64,000 bases of DNA from Xanthomonas sp. SI (GCF_014236855.1 NZ_CP051261.1:1550001-1614000); one strand, 5' to 3'. Shown: positions 35,755 through 45,064, counted from the first letter of the stretch. Made by a program: numbers and translations. Notes: generated by a model from the letters alone, not told the origin.

Positions 35755-37194
35755 ATGAAGCGTGCGATAGGGTTCGCGGCGGTTGCCTGCATCCTGGTCA
35801 TGGCGTGTTCGGCCGTGAACCATTCTCCCACCGGTCCAGACCAGGGGCCTGCGCCTGTGGCGCGTCCGTCGGCGACGGCGACGGCGACGGCGACCCGACC
35901 CATGCCGCCCGCATGCCTGCCACAAGCCGACTGGTTTCCGCACGCGAACACGCCGCCACCGGATTCGGCCGGATTCGCATCCAGCAGCAACTGCGAGTTC
36001 CATCAGTGGTCGTGGAACGCGTTCCTGTGGCTGACCCAGGATGTGGGCGGGCAGCCGCGTTTCCTGACCATGCCCACCGACGGCATCGGCGGTGTCGCCG
36101 ACGGCGTGCTGGATCCGCTGATCGGCCGCTCGCAGCAGGCGCGCACCGTGGAGCTGATCGATCAGGCGGGGCCGGACGGTGTGCTGGTAGATCGCAAGGG
36201 ACGCGCGATCTATTACTCGATCCACTCCAACGACGTCTTCGGCCAGTTCATCGCCAGCAACAACCTGGAAGATCCGCAGGCGCTGCGTGGATTCGATCCG
36301 CAAAAGGCCTTCCCGGTGGACAGCATGACCCTGAAGGCGGCGTGGAAGGTGGTGCAGCCGGGCGAGGACGTGTCGACGTTCTATACGCGCCAAGCGCAGA
36401 TCGCGAAGCTGGCCATGCGCAAGGGCAAGATCGTCGCCACCGCCGACACCGAAACCCAGACCGTGGCGCTGGTCGGCTTCCACATCGGCGGCACGGTCAA
36501 CGGCCATCCGGAAATGATCTGGGCCACCTTCGAACACCAGGCCAATGCGCCGGACCTGCCGCAGCCGATGGAGAAGATGCAGCCGAACGACATCGTCTCC
36601 GGCAAGGACTGGACGTTCTATCAGGCCGGCACGCCGTTCAAGCAGTGCAATCTCAACGCAGCCGGTTCCGGTGCGCTGACCTTGAATGCGCAGACGCAGA
36701 CGCTGAGCCCGGTCACCCAGGTGTGCCGCATGGTGCCGTACGGCGGGGAGAAGCCGTGTCCGCCCGGGGCGACGGACTGCAATATCCCCAACATCATGTC
36801 GATGAACGCCTCGGCGCAGAGCCAGTTGAACGATGTGTGGAAGAACTACTTCGAGGTCGGCGCGATCTGGTTCAACCAGCTGGACGCGCTGCAGCCCAAC
36901 TGCACCTTCCAGCCCGGCTCGTCCCTGGAGTGCGTGCCACCGGATAAATCGCCGCTGCTCACCGGCTCGATGCGCCTGTCCAATTCCACCATCGAGACCT
37001 TCACCCAGGTGCAGAGCACGCAGAACAACTGCTTCGCCTGCCACAACACCACCCAGGTGATTTCGCCCGATCCGCGCGCGCAGTCGTTGCCGGGGCTGAA
37101 CGTCAACATCAGCCATGTGGTGATCAACGACTACTTCCAGGCGCAGCTGCCGCAGAAGGCGCCGCCGGCGCCGCGGCCGGCCGCGCAGCGCTGA
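35755..37194 (+). CDS. Lipoprotein with C-terminal c-type haem motif, partner of LodA-like enzyme
   Basis: A 479-residue protein. It has a lipoprotein signal (AAVACILVMACSAV; VMAC lipobox), then an Ala/Thr repeat linker (residues about 40-48, from a GCGACG tandem repeat). A large domain follows with FHQWSWNAFLWLTQ, GRAIYYSIHSNDVFGQFIAS, GFHIGGTVNGHPEMIWATFE and CNIPNIMSMN. Near the C-terminus NNCFACHNT contains a CxxCH haem-binding motif at Cys426, Cys429 and His430, with a later methionine lacking an obvious ligand position. It is probably a mono-haem outer-membrane lipoprotein. The start at 35755 has a GAAGGAGA ribosome site. It lies 36 bp upstream of the LodA-like gene, suggesting an electron acceptor or export partner for that enzyme (inference). 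Confidence 0.8.
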   Translation: MKRAIGFAAVACILVMACSAVNHSPTGPDQGPAPVARPSATATATATRPMPPACLPQADWFPHANTPPPDSAGFASSSNCEFHQWSWNAFLWLTQDVGGQPRFLTMPTDGIGGVADGVLDPLIGRSQQARTVELIDQAGPDGVLVDRKGRAIYYSIHSNDVFGQFIASNNLEDPQALRGFDPQKAFPVDSMTLKAAWKVVQPGEDVSTFYTRQAQIAKLAMRKGKIVATADTETQTVALVGFHIGGTVNGHPEMIWATFEHQANAPDLPQPMEKMQPNDIVSGKDWTFYQAGTPFKQCNLNAAGSGALTLNAQTQTLSPVTQVCRMVPYGGEKPCPPGATDCNIPNIMSMNASAQSQLNDVWKNYFEVGAIWFNQLDALQPNCTFQPGSSLECVPPDKSPLLTGSMRLSNSTIETFTQVQSTQNNCFACHNTTQVISPDPRAQSLPGLNVNISHVVINDYFQAQLPQKAPPAPRPAAQR

Positions 37195-37230
37195 TGCGCG
37201 CCATTCCATTCGGATCAGGAGCAAATCATC

Positions 37231-39282
37231 ATGTCCAGCAACGTGTTTCGAGTGCATCCGGCGATCGGCATCGGCCGCGTCGGCGATAGCCAGGAGTTCT
37301 ATCTGGCGCCGGTGACCGCGGCCGGCGCGCGCGGCGCCGATGGTCTGATGGGCGGGTTGCCGGTGCAGCCCGGCACCGAGTCCACGCCGATCACCGCCGA
37401 CCAGTTCCGCGATGCCGACGGCAACGTCAAGCGCCAGGCCGCGCGTTTCCACATCTACGCCTATCCCAGCGGCAGTTCCGGCACGTATCCCAACGGTGGC
37501 GGCACGCGCGTGGATGTGGGCAGCACGATCGACGGCAAGACGGTCAAGGACATCGTCTGGACCGTGCATCTGGCCAACAAGAAACTCAATAACTATTCGA
37601 CGGTGAGCAAGGGCAATCTGTTCATCGGCATCGAGGCGTATCCGCCTTCGTCGCAGAGCCCGCTGCAGCTGCGCAATCCGGATTATGCGGGCACCAGCGA
37701 TCCCCACGATCCGACCCGCCTGCGCCAGTTGGTCATCGATCCCGGCCCGCGTGCGATCAGCGCCGCCAGTGGGACCGGCAAGCTCGTCGACTTCGACAAG
37801 TCCACAGCGGCCAGCTACGCCGATGCGTCCGGCAGCATCCAGACGGTGGATTATCCGAAGAGCTTTCCTGACGATTTCCATCAGCTGCACCAACCGCTCG
37901 GTCCGATCGACTCGCTGGGCGAGCTGCACGTGGAGCAGGGCGGCGGGCTGATCGTCGCCGGCGGTTTCGCCAGGACGGTGGCGGTGGTGCAGAACGGACA
38001 ATGGCCGCCGTTGAACGACGCGACCGAAAACGGCCTGTGGTTCGACGACGCCGCCGACGGCCCGGTCAACGCGGTGCTGCTGTTCGACGACGGCTCCAGC
38101 GCGAGCGTGCAGGGCGCCTGGTACGTCACTGGCGATCCCGGCTATGCGCCGCAGACTCGCAACGTGGTCTCGACCTGGGACGACGTCTACGACGTGTGGG
38201 TGCGCCAGCTCGGGCTGGTGCCCTCGCTCTACGCAGGCAACGGCTTCGTCGCCAGCTACCAGCCGTCCTTCAGCGACGACATCCAGCCGATCTTCCATGC
38301 GGCGATGTTGCAGCGCTGGAACACCAACCTGCCGTCCGCTGCGATCCGCGGCCACGACATGATCGGCGCGATCACGCCCAGCGACGATCCCACCGTCAAG
38401 ATCCCCAACCTGAAGACGCTGATTCGCGACCCGGACTCGGCGGCCGACATCAAGACCGGCTCGCCGATGATGCCGCTGTCGCTCGGCGATGCGGCCAAGA
38501 GTTTTTTGACCGTCAGCCCGACCCAGTACTTCCTGCTCGGCCAGTGGCACAACAAGACCTACGCGCAAGGCGCCGGGCCGGCGCTGGGACCGGGCGAGAC
38601 GCTGGATCGCATTACCCTGGAGAACTGCCTGGGCGGCCGCTACAGCCCGGGCATCGAGGTGTCGTTCCCGATCCGCGACGTCAACCTCTATGTGCAGGAC
38701 TGGCAGGCACAGGATTGCGGGCCGTTCCGGGTGCGCCAGGCACCGCTGGACTACAGCAAGGCGACGCCCGGCGCACCGTTCCTGAGCTTCGGCTACGTGC
38801 CGCTGCAGACCCAGCCGGTGGAGCCAGGCGACATCTCCAAGTTCATGTCGGTGCCCTGGCACACCGACTACAACTCATGCGCCACCCATCTGCCCGATCC
38901 CAATCCGGACGTGAACAACACGTTGTTTTGGTCATGGCCGGCCGAACGGCCGTTTGCGGTGTATCCGGTCTCGCTGTGCACCTTCGATCAGGAGGACCTG
39001 ACCTGGACCGTGGGCCAGCAGGTGTATTCGGTCCGCGGCATCGGCACCGACAGCGACTACCCAGCGCAAGTGGGGCGCTTCCAGCAGTACCACGATTTCG
39101 TCGACAACTGGGCCAAGGTCGGCTTCGTCATCAGTGGCGCGCATATTCCTGCCGCCGACGGCAAGCCCGCCTATCCCGCGAATATCTTCCTGGAAGTGCA
39201 GAGCCTGTTCGACATCGGCAGCGACTACGTGGCGCCGTGGCCGATGGCGGACATTCCCAAGTACACGCCGCCCAAGACCTGA
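37231..39282 (+). CDS. LodA/GoxA-like quinoprotein (candidate cysteine-tryptophylquinone oxidoreductase)
   Basis: A 683-residue protein of the LodA family, which oxidises amino-acid amines (lysine epsilon-oxidase, glycine oxidase) using a CTQ cofactor made from its own Cys and Trp. The family start VFRVHPAIGIGRVGDS is present, as are TVHLANKKLNNY, ELHVEQGGGLIVAGG, WYVTGDPGYAPQ and DDIQPIF. The motif VPWHTDYNSC gives Asp546 and Cys550, with the same Asp-xxx-Cys spacing as LodA. Trp567 or Trp569 in LFWSWPAERP is the likely cross-link partner. No signal peptide is visible. A LodB-like gene follows directly, as needed for CTQ formation. The substrate cannot be told from sequence. Confidence 0.88.
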   Translation: MSSNVFRVHPAIGIGRVGDSQEFYLAPVTAAGARGADGLMGGLPVQPGTESTPITADQFRDADGNVKRQAARFHIYAYPSGSSGTYPNGGGTRVDVGSTIDGKTVKDIVWTVHLANKKLNNYSTVSKGNLFIGIEAYPPSSQSPLQLRNPDYAGTSDPHDPTRLRQLVIDPGPRAISAASGTGKLVDFDKSTAASYADASGSIQTVDYPKSFPDDFHQLHQPLGPIDSLGELHVEQGGGLIVAGGFARTVAVVQNGQWPPLNDATENGLWFDDAADGPVNAVLLFDDGSSASVQGAWYVTGDPGYAPQTRNVVSTWDDVYDVWVRQLGLVPSLYAGNGFVASYQPSFSDDIQPIFHAAMLQRWNTNLPSAAIRGHDMIGAITPSDDPTVKIPNLKTLIRDPDSAADIKTGSPMMPLSLGDAAKSFLTVSPTQYFLLGQWHNKTYAQGAGPALGPGETLDRITLENCLGGRYSPGIEVSFPIRDVNLYVQDWQAQDCGPFRVRQAPLDYSKATPGAPFLSFGYVPLQTQPVEPGDISKFMSVPWHTDYNSCATHLPDPNPDVNNTLFWSWPAERPFAVYPVSLCTFDQEDLTWTVGQQVYSVRGIGTDSDYPAQVGRFQQYHDFVDNWAKVGFVISGAHIPAADGKPAYPANIFLEVQSLFDIGSDYVAPWPMADIPKYTPPKT

Positions 39283-39290
39283 TCGCAGGC

Positions 39291-40433
39291 ATGGCAGCAC
39301 GCAGGCTGGCGAGCGGCTGCGCGGCGAGCGACCGCCACGCCGTGGCGATCGTCGGCGGCGGCGCCGCCGGCTGCGCCACCGCGCTCGCGCTGGCCGCGCA
39401 TGGGATTGAGGATGCGGTGGTCATCGATCTCGGCCGCGCGCCCGGCTGGCGGCTGGGCGAGGCGATGCCGCCGACCAGCGGGGCGGTGCTGCAGCGCCTG
39501 GGCGTGTGGGACGCGTTCCTGGCGCAGGCGCCCTTGCCCTCGGCCGGCAGCTGCGCGAGCTGGGGCAAGCCCGAGCTGGGCTACAACGATTTCATCGTCG
39601 CCGGCCAAGGCAAGGGCTGGCATGTGGACCGCGGCGCCTTCGACGCGATGCTGGCCGCTGCGGTGCCCGCGCGTGGCGGCACGTCGCTGCGCGGCCTGCG
39701 CTTGTGCGGCATCGGCCGCTGTGAGGACGGCGGCTACCTGCTGGAACTGCGCGGCGAGGACGGACGCCGTCGCCAGTTGGCGGCCGGATTCCTGGTCGAT
39801 GCCAGCGGCATCGCCGCGGCCGCGGTGCGGCGCCTGGGCGTGGCCCGCAACGAAGTCGATTGCCTGGGATTCGTCGCGGCCGTGGTCGCGCTGCAGCGCC
39901 CCGAGGCAATCCCGTCGCAGGCCTTGTTGGAGGCCTGCCACGACGGCTGGTGGTATGCGGCCAAGTTGCCGGGCAAGCGCATGGTGGTGGCGCTGGCGGT
40001 GGAGCCCGCGCGGCAACGCCATTACCGCGACGCCGCGGTGTGGTCGGCCACGGCCAGCGCCACGCAGCATGTCGCGCGCTGGTTGCAGCAGGGCGCAGCG
40101 ACGCTGCCGGAGAACGGCGGTCTGCTGGCGGCATTGGCGCCGGCGGCGATCCTGAGCCGCGTGGTGGGTGAGCGCTGGCTGGCGGTGGGCGACGCGGCCA
40201 GCGCCTACGATCCGCTCGCCGCGCAGGGCATCGTCAAGGCCTTGCAGGACGGCGAGGCGGCGGGGCACGCGCTTGCGCAGCATCTGCACGGCGCGGGGCC
40301 GGCGGCGCTGGCGAGCTACCAGGATCGCGTATTCGCGCGCTTCACCGAGCACCTGCGCGTGCGCCGCTCGCTGTATGCGCGCGAACGGCGCTGGCCGCAG
40401 TCGCCGTTCTGGCAGGCGCGCCTGTCGCGGTGA
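39291..40433 (+). CDS. LodB-like flavoprotein, CTQ maturation factor
   Basis: A 380-residue FAD-dependent protein of the halogenase-like flavoprotein group. It has an N-terminal GxGxxG fold (VAIVGGGAAGCATALALAAH), GWRLGEAMPPTSGAVLQRLG, AAGFLVDASGIAAAAVRRLG and the second FAD motif RWLAVGDAASAYDPLAAQGI. In characterised systems LodB is needed to form the quinone cofactor in LodA. It starts 8 bp after the LodA-like gene stop and is surely co-transcribed. The chlorinating-enzyme WxWxIP motif is not seen, which argues against a true halogenase. Confidence 0.88.
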   Translation: MAARRLASGCAASDRHAVAIVGGGAAGCATALALAAHGIEDAVVIDLGRAPGWRLGEAMPPTSGAVLQRLGVWDAFLAQAPLPSAGSCASWGKPELGYNDFIVAGQGKGWHVDRGAFDAMLAAAVPARGGTSLRGLRLCGIGRCEDGGYLLELRGEDGRRRQLAAGFLVDASGIAAAAVRRLGVARNEVDCLGFVAAVVALQRPEAIPSQALLEACHDGWWYAAKLPGKRMVVALAVEPARQRHYRDAAVWSATASATQHVARWLQQGAATLPENGGLLAALAPAAILSRVVGERWLAVGDAASAYDPLAAQGIVKALQDGEAAGHALAQHLHGAGPAALASYQDRVFARFTEHLRVRRSLYARERRWPQSPFWQARLSR

Positions 40434-40440
40434 TGGTGTC

Positions 40441-41361
40441 TCAGTCGCGTTCTTCAGCCGTGTCCGTTGGCGACTCGCGATCCGGACACGGCGTCGGCAC
40501 GCCCAGCCGTTGCGCCAGACGCCGCGCATCGAACGGCGCATGCACCTTCATGTCGTTGTCGAAGTAGCAATACACGTCGCGGCGCGCGCGCCGCGCGGCG
40601 GCCGGGCCTGCGCGTTGCGCCGCGGCAGGCTCGCCGCCGCGATGCCAGGCGTCGATCCGTTCGGCCCAGGCGTCCAGCGCCTTGTCGCTGTAGCCGCTGG
40701 CATACAGCTGCGCGTCGCCGTGCAGGCGCAGGTACAGGAAATCGGCGGTCACGTCCTCCAGGTACGGCCACTTGCCGGCGGTGTCTGCCTGCACCAGGGC
40801 GACGCGGTGCTTGCGCAGCAGCGCGATCGCCGCGGGCGTGGCGAAGCTGGGGTGGCGCACCTCCAGCGCATGGCGCAGGCGCCGGTTGCGGTCGATATGC
40901 AGCAGGCTGCGCTCGCGCATGCGCGCGGCGTCGCGCTTGCCGGCCAGCGCCAGCGCGGCCTCGCTGGTGCGCGGCAGCAGCGACAGGAAATCGTCCAGCA
41001 GCGCGTGGTCGAAGGCCAGCGACGGCGGCAGCTGCCACAGCAGCGGTCCCAGTTTTGGCCCCAGGCCGAGCAGGCCTGAGGCGAAGAAGTTGGCCAGCGG
41101 TTGCTCGCAATCGCGCAGCCGTTTCAGGTGGGTGACGAAACGCGGACCTTTGACCGCGAACACGAAGCCGGGCGGCGTTGCGTCGTGCCAGGCGGCATAG
41201 CTCTTCGGCGTCTGCAGCGAGTAGAACGAGCCGTTGAGTTCGACCGAGCGGAAACAGCGCGAGGCGTATTCGAGTTCCCGCCGCTGCACCAGGTCGGGCG
41301 GATAGAACACGCCGCGCCACCGCGGGTAGCGCCAGCCGGAGATGCCGATGCGCAGGCTCAT
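40441..41361 (-). CDS. DUF72 (YecE-like) protein
   Basis: A 306-residue protein with a TIM-barrel-like DUF72 fold. It begins MSLRIGISGWRYPRWRGVFY and has LEYASRCFRSVELNGSFYSL, PGFVFAVKGPRFVTHLKRL, LLWQLPPSLAFD, ALEVRHPSF, DFLYLRLHGDAQLY and DVYCYFDNDMKVHAPFDA. All are classic for the family, whose biochemical role is unknown. The start at 41361 fits the family; the frame is open 15 codons further. It converges with the LodB-like gene, 7 bp apart. Confidence 0.9.
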   Translation of the reverse strand: MSLRIGISGWRYPRWRGVFYPPDLVQRRELEYASRCFRSVELNGSFYSLQTPKSYAAWHDATPPGFVFAVKGPRFVTHLKRLRDCEQPLANFFASGLLGLGPKLGPLLWQLPPSLAFDHALLDDFLSLLPRTSEAALALAGKRDAARMRERSLLHIDRNRRLRHALEVRHPSFATPAAIALLRKHRVALVQADTAGKWPYLEDVTADFLYLRLHGDAQLYASGYSDKALDAWAERIDAWHRGGEPAAAQRAGPAAARRARRDVYCYFDNDMKVHAPFDARRLAQRLGVPTPCPDRESPTDTAEERD

Positions 41362-41462
41362 GCGCCGACCATGCCGGCGGCGGCGTGCAAGCGCCGTGCA
41401 TGCCATGGCAAGACCGCGTCGACCGTGCCGGCGCGCGGCGCAAGACGCTCAGCCGGCGGCGC

Positions 41463-42707
41463 TCATTGAGCCGGCGTAGCCGCGATCACCGCGACGCCGG
41501 CGCGCTCGCGCACGGACAGCAACGGCACGGCCACCGCCTGCTGGCCGGGCGCGGCGTACAGCCACAGCGCGCAGCAGGCGGCGTAGGAGGTCAGGTAGCT
41601 GCTGCGGAAGGCGACGATGCTGGCGCTGTAGCAGTCCGATCCGTGCCGCAGGCGCAGGTCGGCGACGTAGTCGAAGGTGTAGTGGCCGGCATCGCGCCAT
41701 GGCCATTGCGCGCGTTCCTCGGGATCTTCGATCCCGGCCGGCAACGGGCAGCGCGCGTTCGGATCCGGACTGCGTTGCCGGCCCTGCGCATCGAAGCCGA
41801 GGCGCTGCAATTCCCGCTCCGCGACTGCGCGCAGTTGCGGGTGTTGCGCCAGCCAGCGCGCCGCGTCCTGGTCCTCGGGCGTGGCCTGCGCCGGATCTGG
41901 CGACGGCGCCAGCGTATGCCGGTAGCGGTAGCGCACCTGCAGCACGCGCGGGCTGCTGCGCTCGCCGGGCAGCGGCGACAGCGGGCGCGACAGGGTCAGC
42001 GTGTCCTGGAAATAGTCGCCGTCGCGATAGGCCGCATAGCTGCGGCCGTCGATGCGCAGCCAGTACAGGGACTGGTCGCTGCCGCGGCCGTTGATGCTGA
42101 ACGCGGCCGTTGCCGGTTCCGCGTCGGCTGCTGGGTGGGGCGGAGCGAGGAAGCCGCGCGCGGCATCGCGGCGCAGCACCGCGATCTCGGTGAACAGGCC
42201 GGTGCCGCCGACATAGGCCGTGTCGAGCAGCTCGCGTTGCCCGTCTTCGTCCAGGTCGAGCAGGGTGTAGTGGTGGTTGCCGCTTTCGGAGACGTCGTCC
42301 TGCATGGTGCTCGCCGCACCCAGGTACGTGCGCAATGCCTGCCATTCGGCGGCGGTGACGCCGGCTGGTTGCATGGGCGGCGGCGCCGCGGCGCCGTCCG
42401 CACCCGCCGTGGCGATGTCGAAGCTCAGGCCGGTGCTGTCCGCGTGGCGCTGCAGCACCGTGTCGATCGGGGTGGGATCGGTGGTCGGTTCGGCCTCGAT
42501 CTCGCGGCGCAGTTGTTCCAGCACCTGCGGCAGCGTCGTCGTCGCGGTATCGGCCGCACGCGCCTGCGCCGCGCTGAAGGGGGCCAGCGCAAGCAGCGTT
42601 GCCGCCGCCCACGGTGTCGGCCGTGTCCGTGGCGTCCACTGCGATGCGGCGTCTGCGACACACGCATGCGCATGCGCCGCAGAACGGTTCACGCGCTGCG
42701 CATCCAT
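41463..42707 (-). CDS. Uncharacterised exported protein
   Basis: A 414-residue protein not assigned to a family. A hydrophobic stretch WAAATLLALAPFSAAQARAA near residue 35 looks like a signal peptide with a long lead, so the true start may differ. Downstream are HHYTLLDLDEDGQRELLDTA (an EF-hand or FG-GAP-like Asp-rich loop), GTGLFTEIAVLRRD and a C-terminal domain with GHYTFDYVADLRLRHGSDCY. Probably periplasmic. Its start lies within the last codons of tag (19-bp overlap), and the following DUF4153 gene has a similar Asp-rich loop. Confidence 0.65.
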   Translation of the reverse strand: MDAQRVNRSAAHAHACVADAASQWTPRTRPTPWAAATLLALAPFSAAQARAADTATTTLPQVLEQLRREIEAEPTTDPTPIDTVLQRHADSTGLSFDIATAGADGAAAPPPMQPAGVTAAEWQALRTYLGAASTMQDDVSESGNHHYTLLDLDEDGQRELLDTAYVGGTGLFTEIAVLRRDAARGFLAPPHPAADAEPATAAFSINGRGSDQSLYWLRIDGRSYAAYRDGDYFQDTLTLSRPLSPLPGERSSPRVLQVRYRYRHTLAPSPDPAQATPEDQDAARWLAQHPQLRAVAERELQRLGFDAQGRQRSPDPNARCPLPAGIEDPEERAQWPWRDAGHYTFDYVADLRLRHGSDCYSASIVAFRSSYLTSYAACCALWLYAAPGQQAVAVPLLSVRERAGVAVIAATPAQ

Positions 42708-43228
42708 GCCGGATCCAGCCGCGCGACGCGCGCGAAGGCCGGACAGTCCTCGCGGTGCGCGCCGCGCAGATAGCCCAGGCTCATCAGGAACTCGCCGGTG
42801 ATCTCGCCGCCGGTGAAGCGGAAGGTGCGCTTGAACAGCTTGATCCATTCGGCCTTGTCGCGCGGATGGTGCGCGTCCAGCCAGGCGGCGAAACCGCCAT
42901 GCGAGGCGCGCAGGCCCTGGATCACCTGCGCGTTGTGGATCGCCGCGTGCACCTTGAGCCGGTTGCGGACGATGCCGGGGTCGGCGAGCAGGCGCAGCAC
43001 GTCCGCCTCGCCGTAGCCGGCGACCGTGTCCACGTCGAATCCGGCGTAGGCGGCACGGAAGCCGGCGCGCTTCTTCAGCATCAGCTCCCAGCTCAGCCCG
43101 GCCTGGTTGATCTCCAGCACCAGCCGCTCGAACAGGTCGGATTCGGCGCGCTGCGGAACGCCGTATTCGTCGTCGTGGTAGGGGCCGTGCAGCGCGTGGC
43201 CGGGGGCGATGTCGCAATAGCTGGTCAT
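42689..43228 (-). CDS. tag: DNA-3-methyladenine glycosylase I
   Basis: A 179-residue repair enzyme that removes 3-methyladenine from alkylated DNA. It has the family pattern YHDDEYGVPQRAESDLFERL, LEINQAGLSWELMLKKRAGF and LADPGIVRNRLKVHAAIHNA. The zinc-site residues are in place: Cys5 and the HGPYHD histidine at the N-terminus and His/Cys in AHREDCPAF at the C-terminus. It ends inside the start region of the downstream exported protein. The start at 43228 gives the normal N-terminus. Confidence 0.93.
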   Translation of the reverse strand: MTSYCDIAPGHALHGPYHDDEYGVPQRAESDLFERLVLEINQAGLSWELMLKKRAGFRAAYAGFDVDTVAGYGEADVLRLLADPGIVRNRLKVHAAIHNAQVIQGLRASHGGFAAWLDAHHPRDKAEWIKLFKRTFRFTGGEITGEFLMSLGYLRGAHREDCPAFARVARLDPAWMRSA

Positions 43229-43243
43229 GTCGGGCGGATTCCG

Positions 43244-45064
43244 TCAGTCGTCCTGGTCGTGTTCGGGGGAAACTTCGGCGCGCTGCGCATCGGGCAAGGT
43301 CAGGTCCGGCCAGCGCCGCGGCGCCAGTTCCAGCTTGCCGGCGCGCAATGCGTCGAACGCCGCGCCCGGGCGATTGACGTCGCTGGGCGAGAAATGCACG
43401 TGCGCCACGTCCTGCCAGCGGTCCTGGCGGTGCGCATGGATCCGGCATTCCATGCCGAAGTTGTCGCTGTCGTTGCACAGCAGCGCTTCGCTGCTGCCGT
43501 CGCCGTCGAGGTCGCGCACCAGCAGCACGCAGCGGTCCTCGCGCTGGCGGCAGCCGCCGTCTTGCAGAGTGCCGGCGAGCAGCGCCTGCCACCAGCCATC
43601 GCCGGGATCGGCGCTGCCGGCGGCGAGCGGGATGTGCTGGCGCAGTTCGGCCGGCGCGGCGATGCGCTCTTGCGTGCGCTTCCCGCCGCTGGCGTCGCCG
43701 TCGTCGTCGCCCCAGCGCTGCGTGCGTTGCAGGATGCGTTGCAGCCGTTCGTGCTGCGCCGGGTCCTCGGCGAAGCCCGGCGCGTCGCGCAGCGACTGCG
43801 CCGCCTGGTAGCCGCGGCGGCCGCTGTCGAAGCGCAGGTAGTACAGATCCACGTCCGCGGCCGCGGTGCGGCCGTCGGCGAAGCGCTGCAACTGGCTACC
43901 GACCACAATGCGGTACGGGTCCAGCAGCGGCGAACTGGTGACCAGCGCCAGCGCGATCACCACCCAGGACATGACCCGGTTGACCGGCGCCAGCGGCCGC
44001 AGCCAGCGCCCGTCCGGGCGCAGCACCGCCCACGCATAGCCGAACGCGTAGCCGCACGCGACCACCGCCACCAGCACGCCGTTGAAGCGCTCCGCGCTCC
44101 AGCCGTACTGGTCGATGCGCAGCCACAGCGCGTACAACGCCAGCAGCGCGTACAGCGACAGGCTCAGCAGGCCGGCGTCGATCAGCCGCTGCAGCCATTG
44201 CGGATAGGGCGCGGTGGCGGTGCCGTCCTGGTAGACCGCATTGACGAACACCACCAGGGCCGCCACCAGCGCGATCAGGATCTTCGCCGCGGCGCGGGTT
44301 TCCCACAGCGGCTGCAGCCCGGTGAACGGCAGGCTCAGCGCGAACAGCACCGCCACGAACGCCAGCAACGGCAGCAGCCCGGTGCAGATCGCGAACAGGA
44401 TCTGCCGCATCACCTGCACCGCGCGCTGCTGGGTGCGGCCGATCAGCAGGCCCAGGCCGAACATGATGCCGGTGGCGAGGTAGGCGAACGCGCTCTGGCG
44501 GAACAGCTCGCGGAAGAACTCCAGCTTCACCAGCGCGAACAGCGCGCCCCACAGCCACAGCACCAGCCAGCAGATGCCGACGAACAGCCAGGCCAGGGCC
44601 AGGGTCAGCGCGTTCTGCCAGGCATGTTCGAACAATTCGCGGTACGGCGCCTGCCAGTGGCCATGCTGCAGCCGGCACTGCAGCCATGGCAGCAGCACGA
44701 ACATGCCCAGCGCGATGGCCATGCCGAACGGCACCAGCACTTCTTCGCTGCGCAGCCCGGGCGCGCCGGTGGCGCTCCACGCGGCCCAGGCCGACAGCGC
44801 CGCCACCAGCAGCGCCACGGCGATCGCGTGCTGCCACAGGCGCAATTCGCCCAGGCGTCGCACCGACAGCAGGGTCAGCGTCGGCACGGTCAGCACCAGG
44901 GTGTACCAGCACACCCGGCCGCCCAGCGCCGCGAACGGCCACCACCCGGCATCGGCGCCACGCTGGGCCAGGTACAGCAGCGCGCCCTGCAGCAGCGCCA
45001 CCAGGACGATGAAGGCGCGGGTCTGGCGCGGCAGATCGGGGGCGGTTTCCATGCGAGACAGCAT
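43244..45064 (-). CDS. DUF4153 multi-helix membrane protein
   Basis: A 606-residue protein with about eleven helices in the first 400 residues (FIVLVALLQGALLYLAQRG, LTLALAWLFVGICWLVLWLW, MSWVVIALALVTSSPLLDPY). A soluble C-terminal domain of about 200 residues follows, including CVLLVRDLDGDGSSEALLCN, an Asp-rich loop like that of the protein encoded downstream of tag. The membrane part fits DUF4153; function unknown. A second Met four codons in (45052) is an equally likely start. It precedes tag by 15 bp on the same strand. Confidence 0.85.
   Translation of the reverse strand: MLSRMETAPDLPRQTRAFIVLVALLQGALLYLAQRGADAGWWPFAALGGRVCWYTLVLTVPTLTLLSVRRLGELRLWQHAIAVALLVAALSAWAAWSATGAPGLRSEEVLVPFGMAIALGMFVLLPWLQCRLQHGHWQAPYRELFEHAWQNALTLALAWLFVGICWLVLWLWGALFALVKLEFFRELFRQSAFAYLATGIMFGLGLLIGRTQQRAVQVMRQILFAICTGLLPLLAFVAVLFALSLPFTGLQPLWETRAAAKILIALVAALVVFVNAVYQDGTATAPYPQWLQRLIDAGLLSLSLYALLALYALWLRIDQYGWSAERFNGVLVAVVACGYAFGYAWAVLRPDGRWLRPLAPVNRVMSWVVIALALVTSSPLLDPYRIVVGSQLQRFADGRTAAADVDLYYLRFDSGRRGYQAAQSLRDAPGFAEDPAQHERLQRILQRTQRWGDDDGDASGGKRTQERIAAPAELRQHIPLAAGSADPGDGWWQALLAGTLQDGGCRQREDRCVLLVRDLDGDGSSEALLCNDSDNFGMECRIHAHRQDRWQDVAHVHFSPSDVNRPGAAFDALRAGKLELAPRRWPDLTLPDAQRAEVSPEHDQDD

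Noticed and set aside
39291..40433. Flavin-dependent halogenase
   Set aside because: The fold is shared, but the WxWxIP motif is not seen and the gene directly follows a LodA-like gene, so LodB is the better call.
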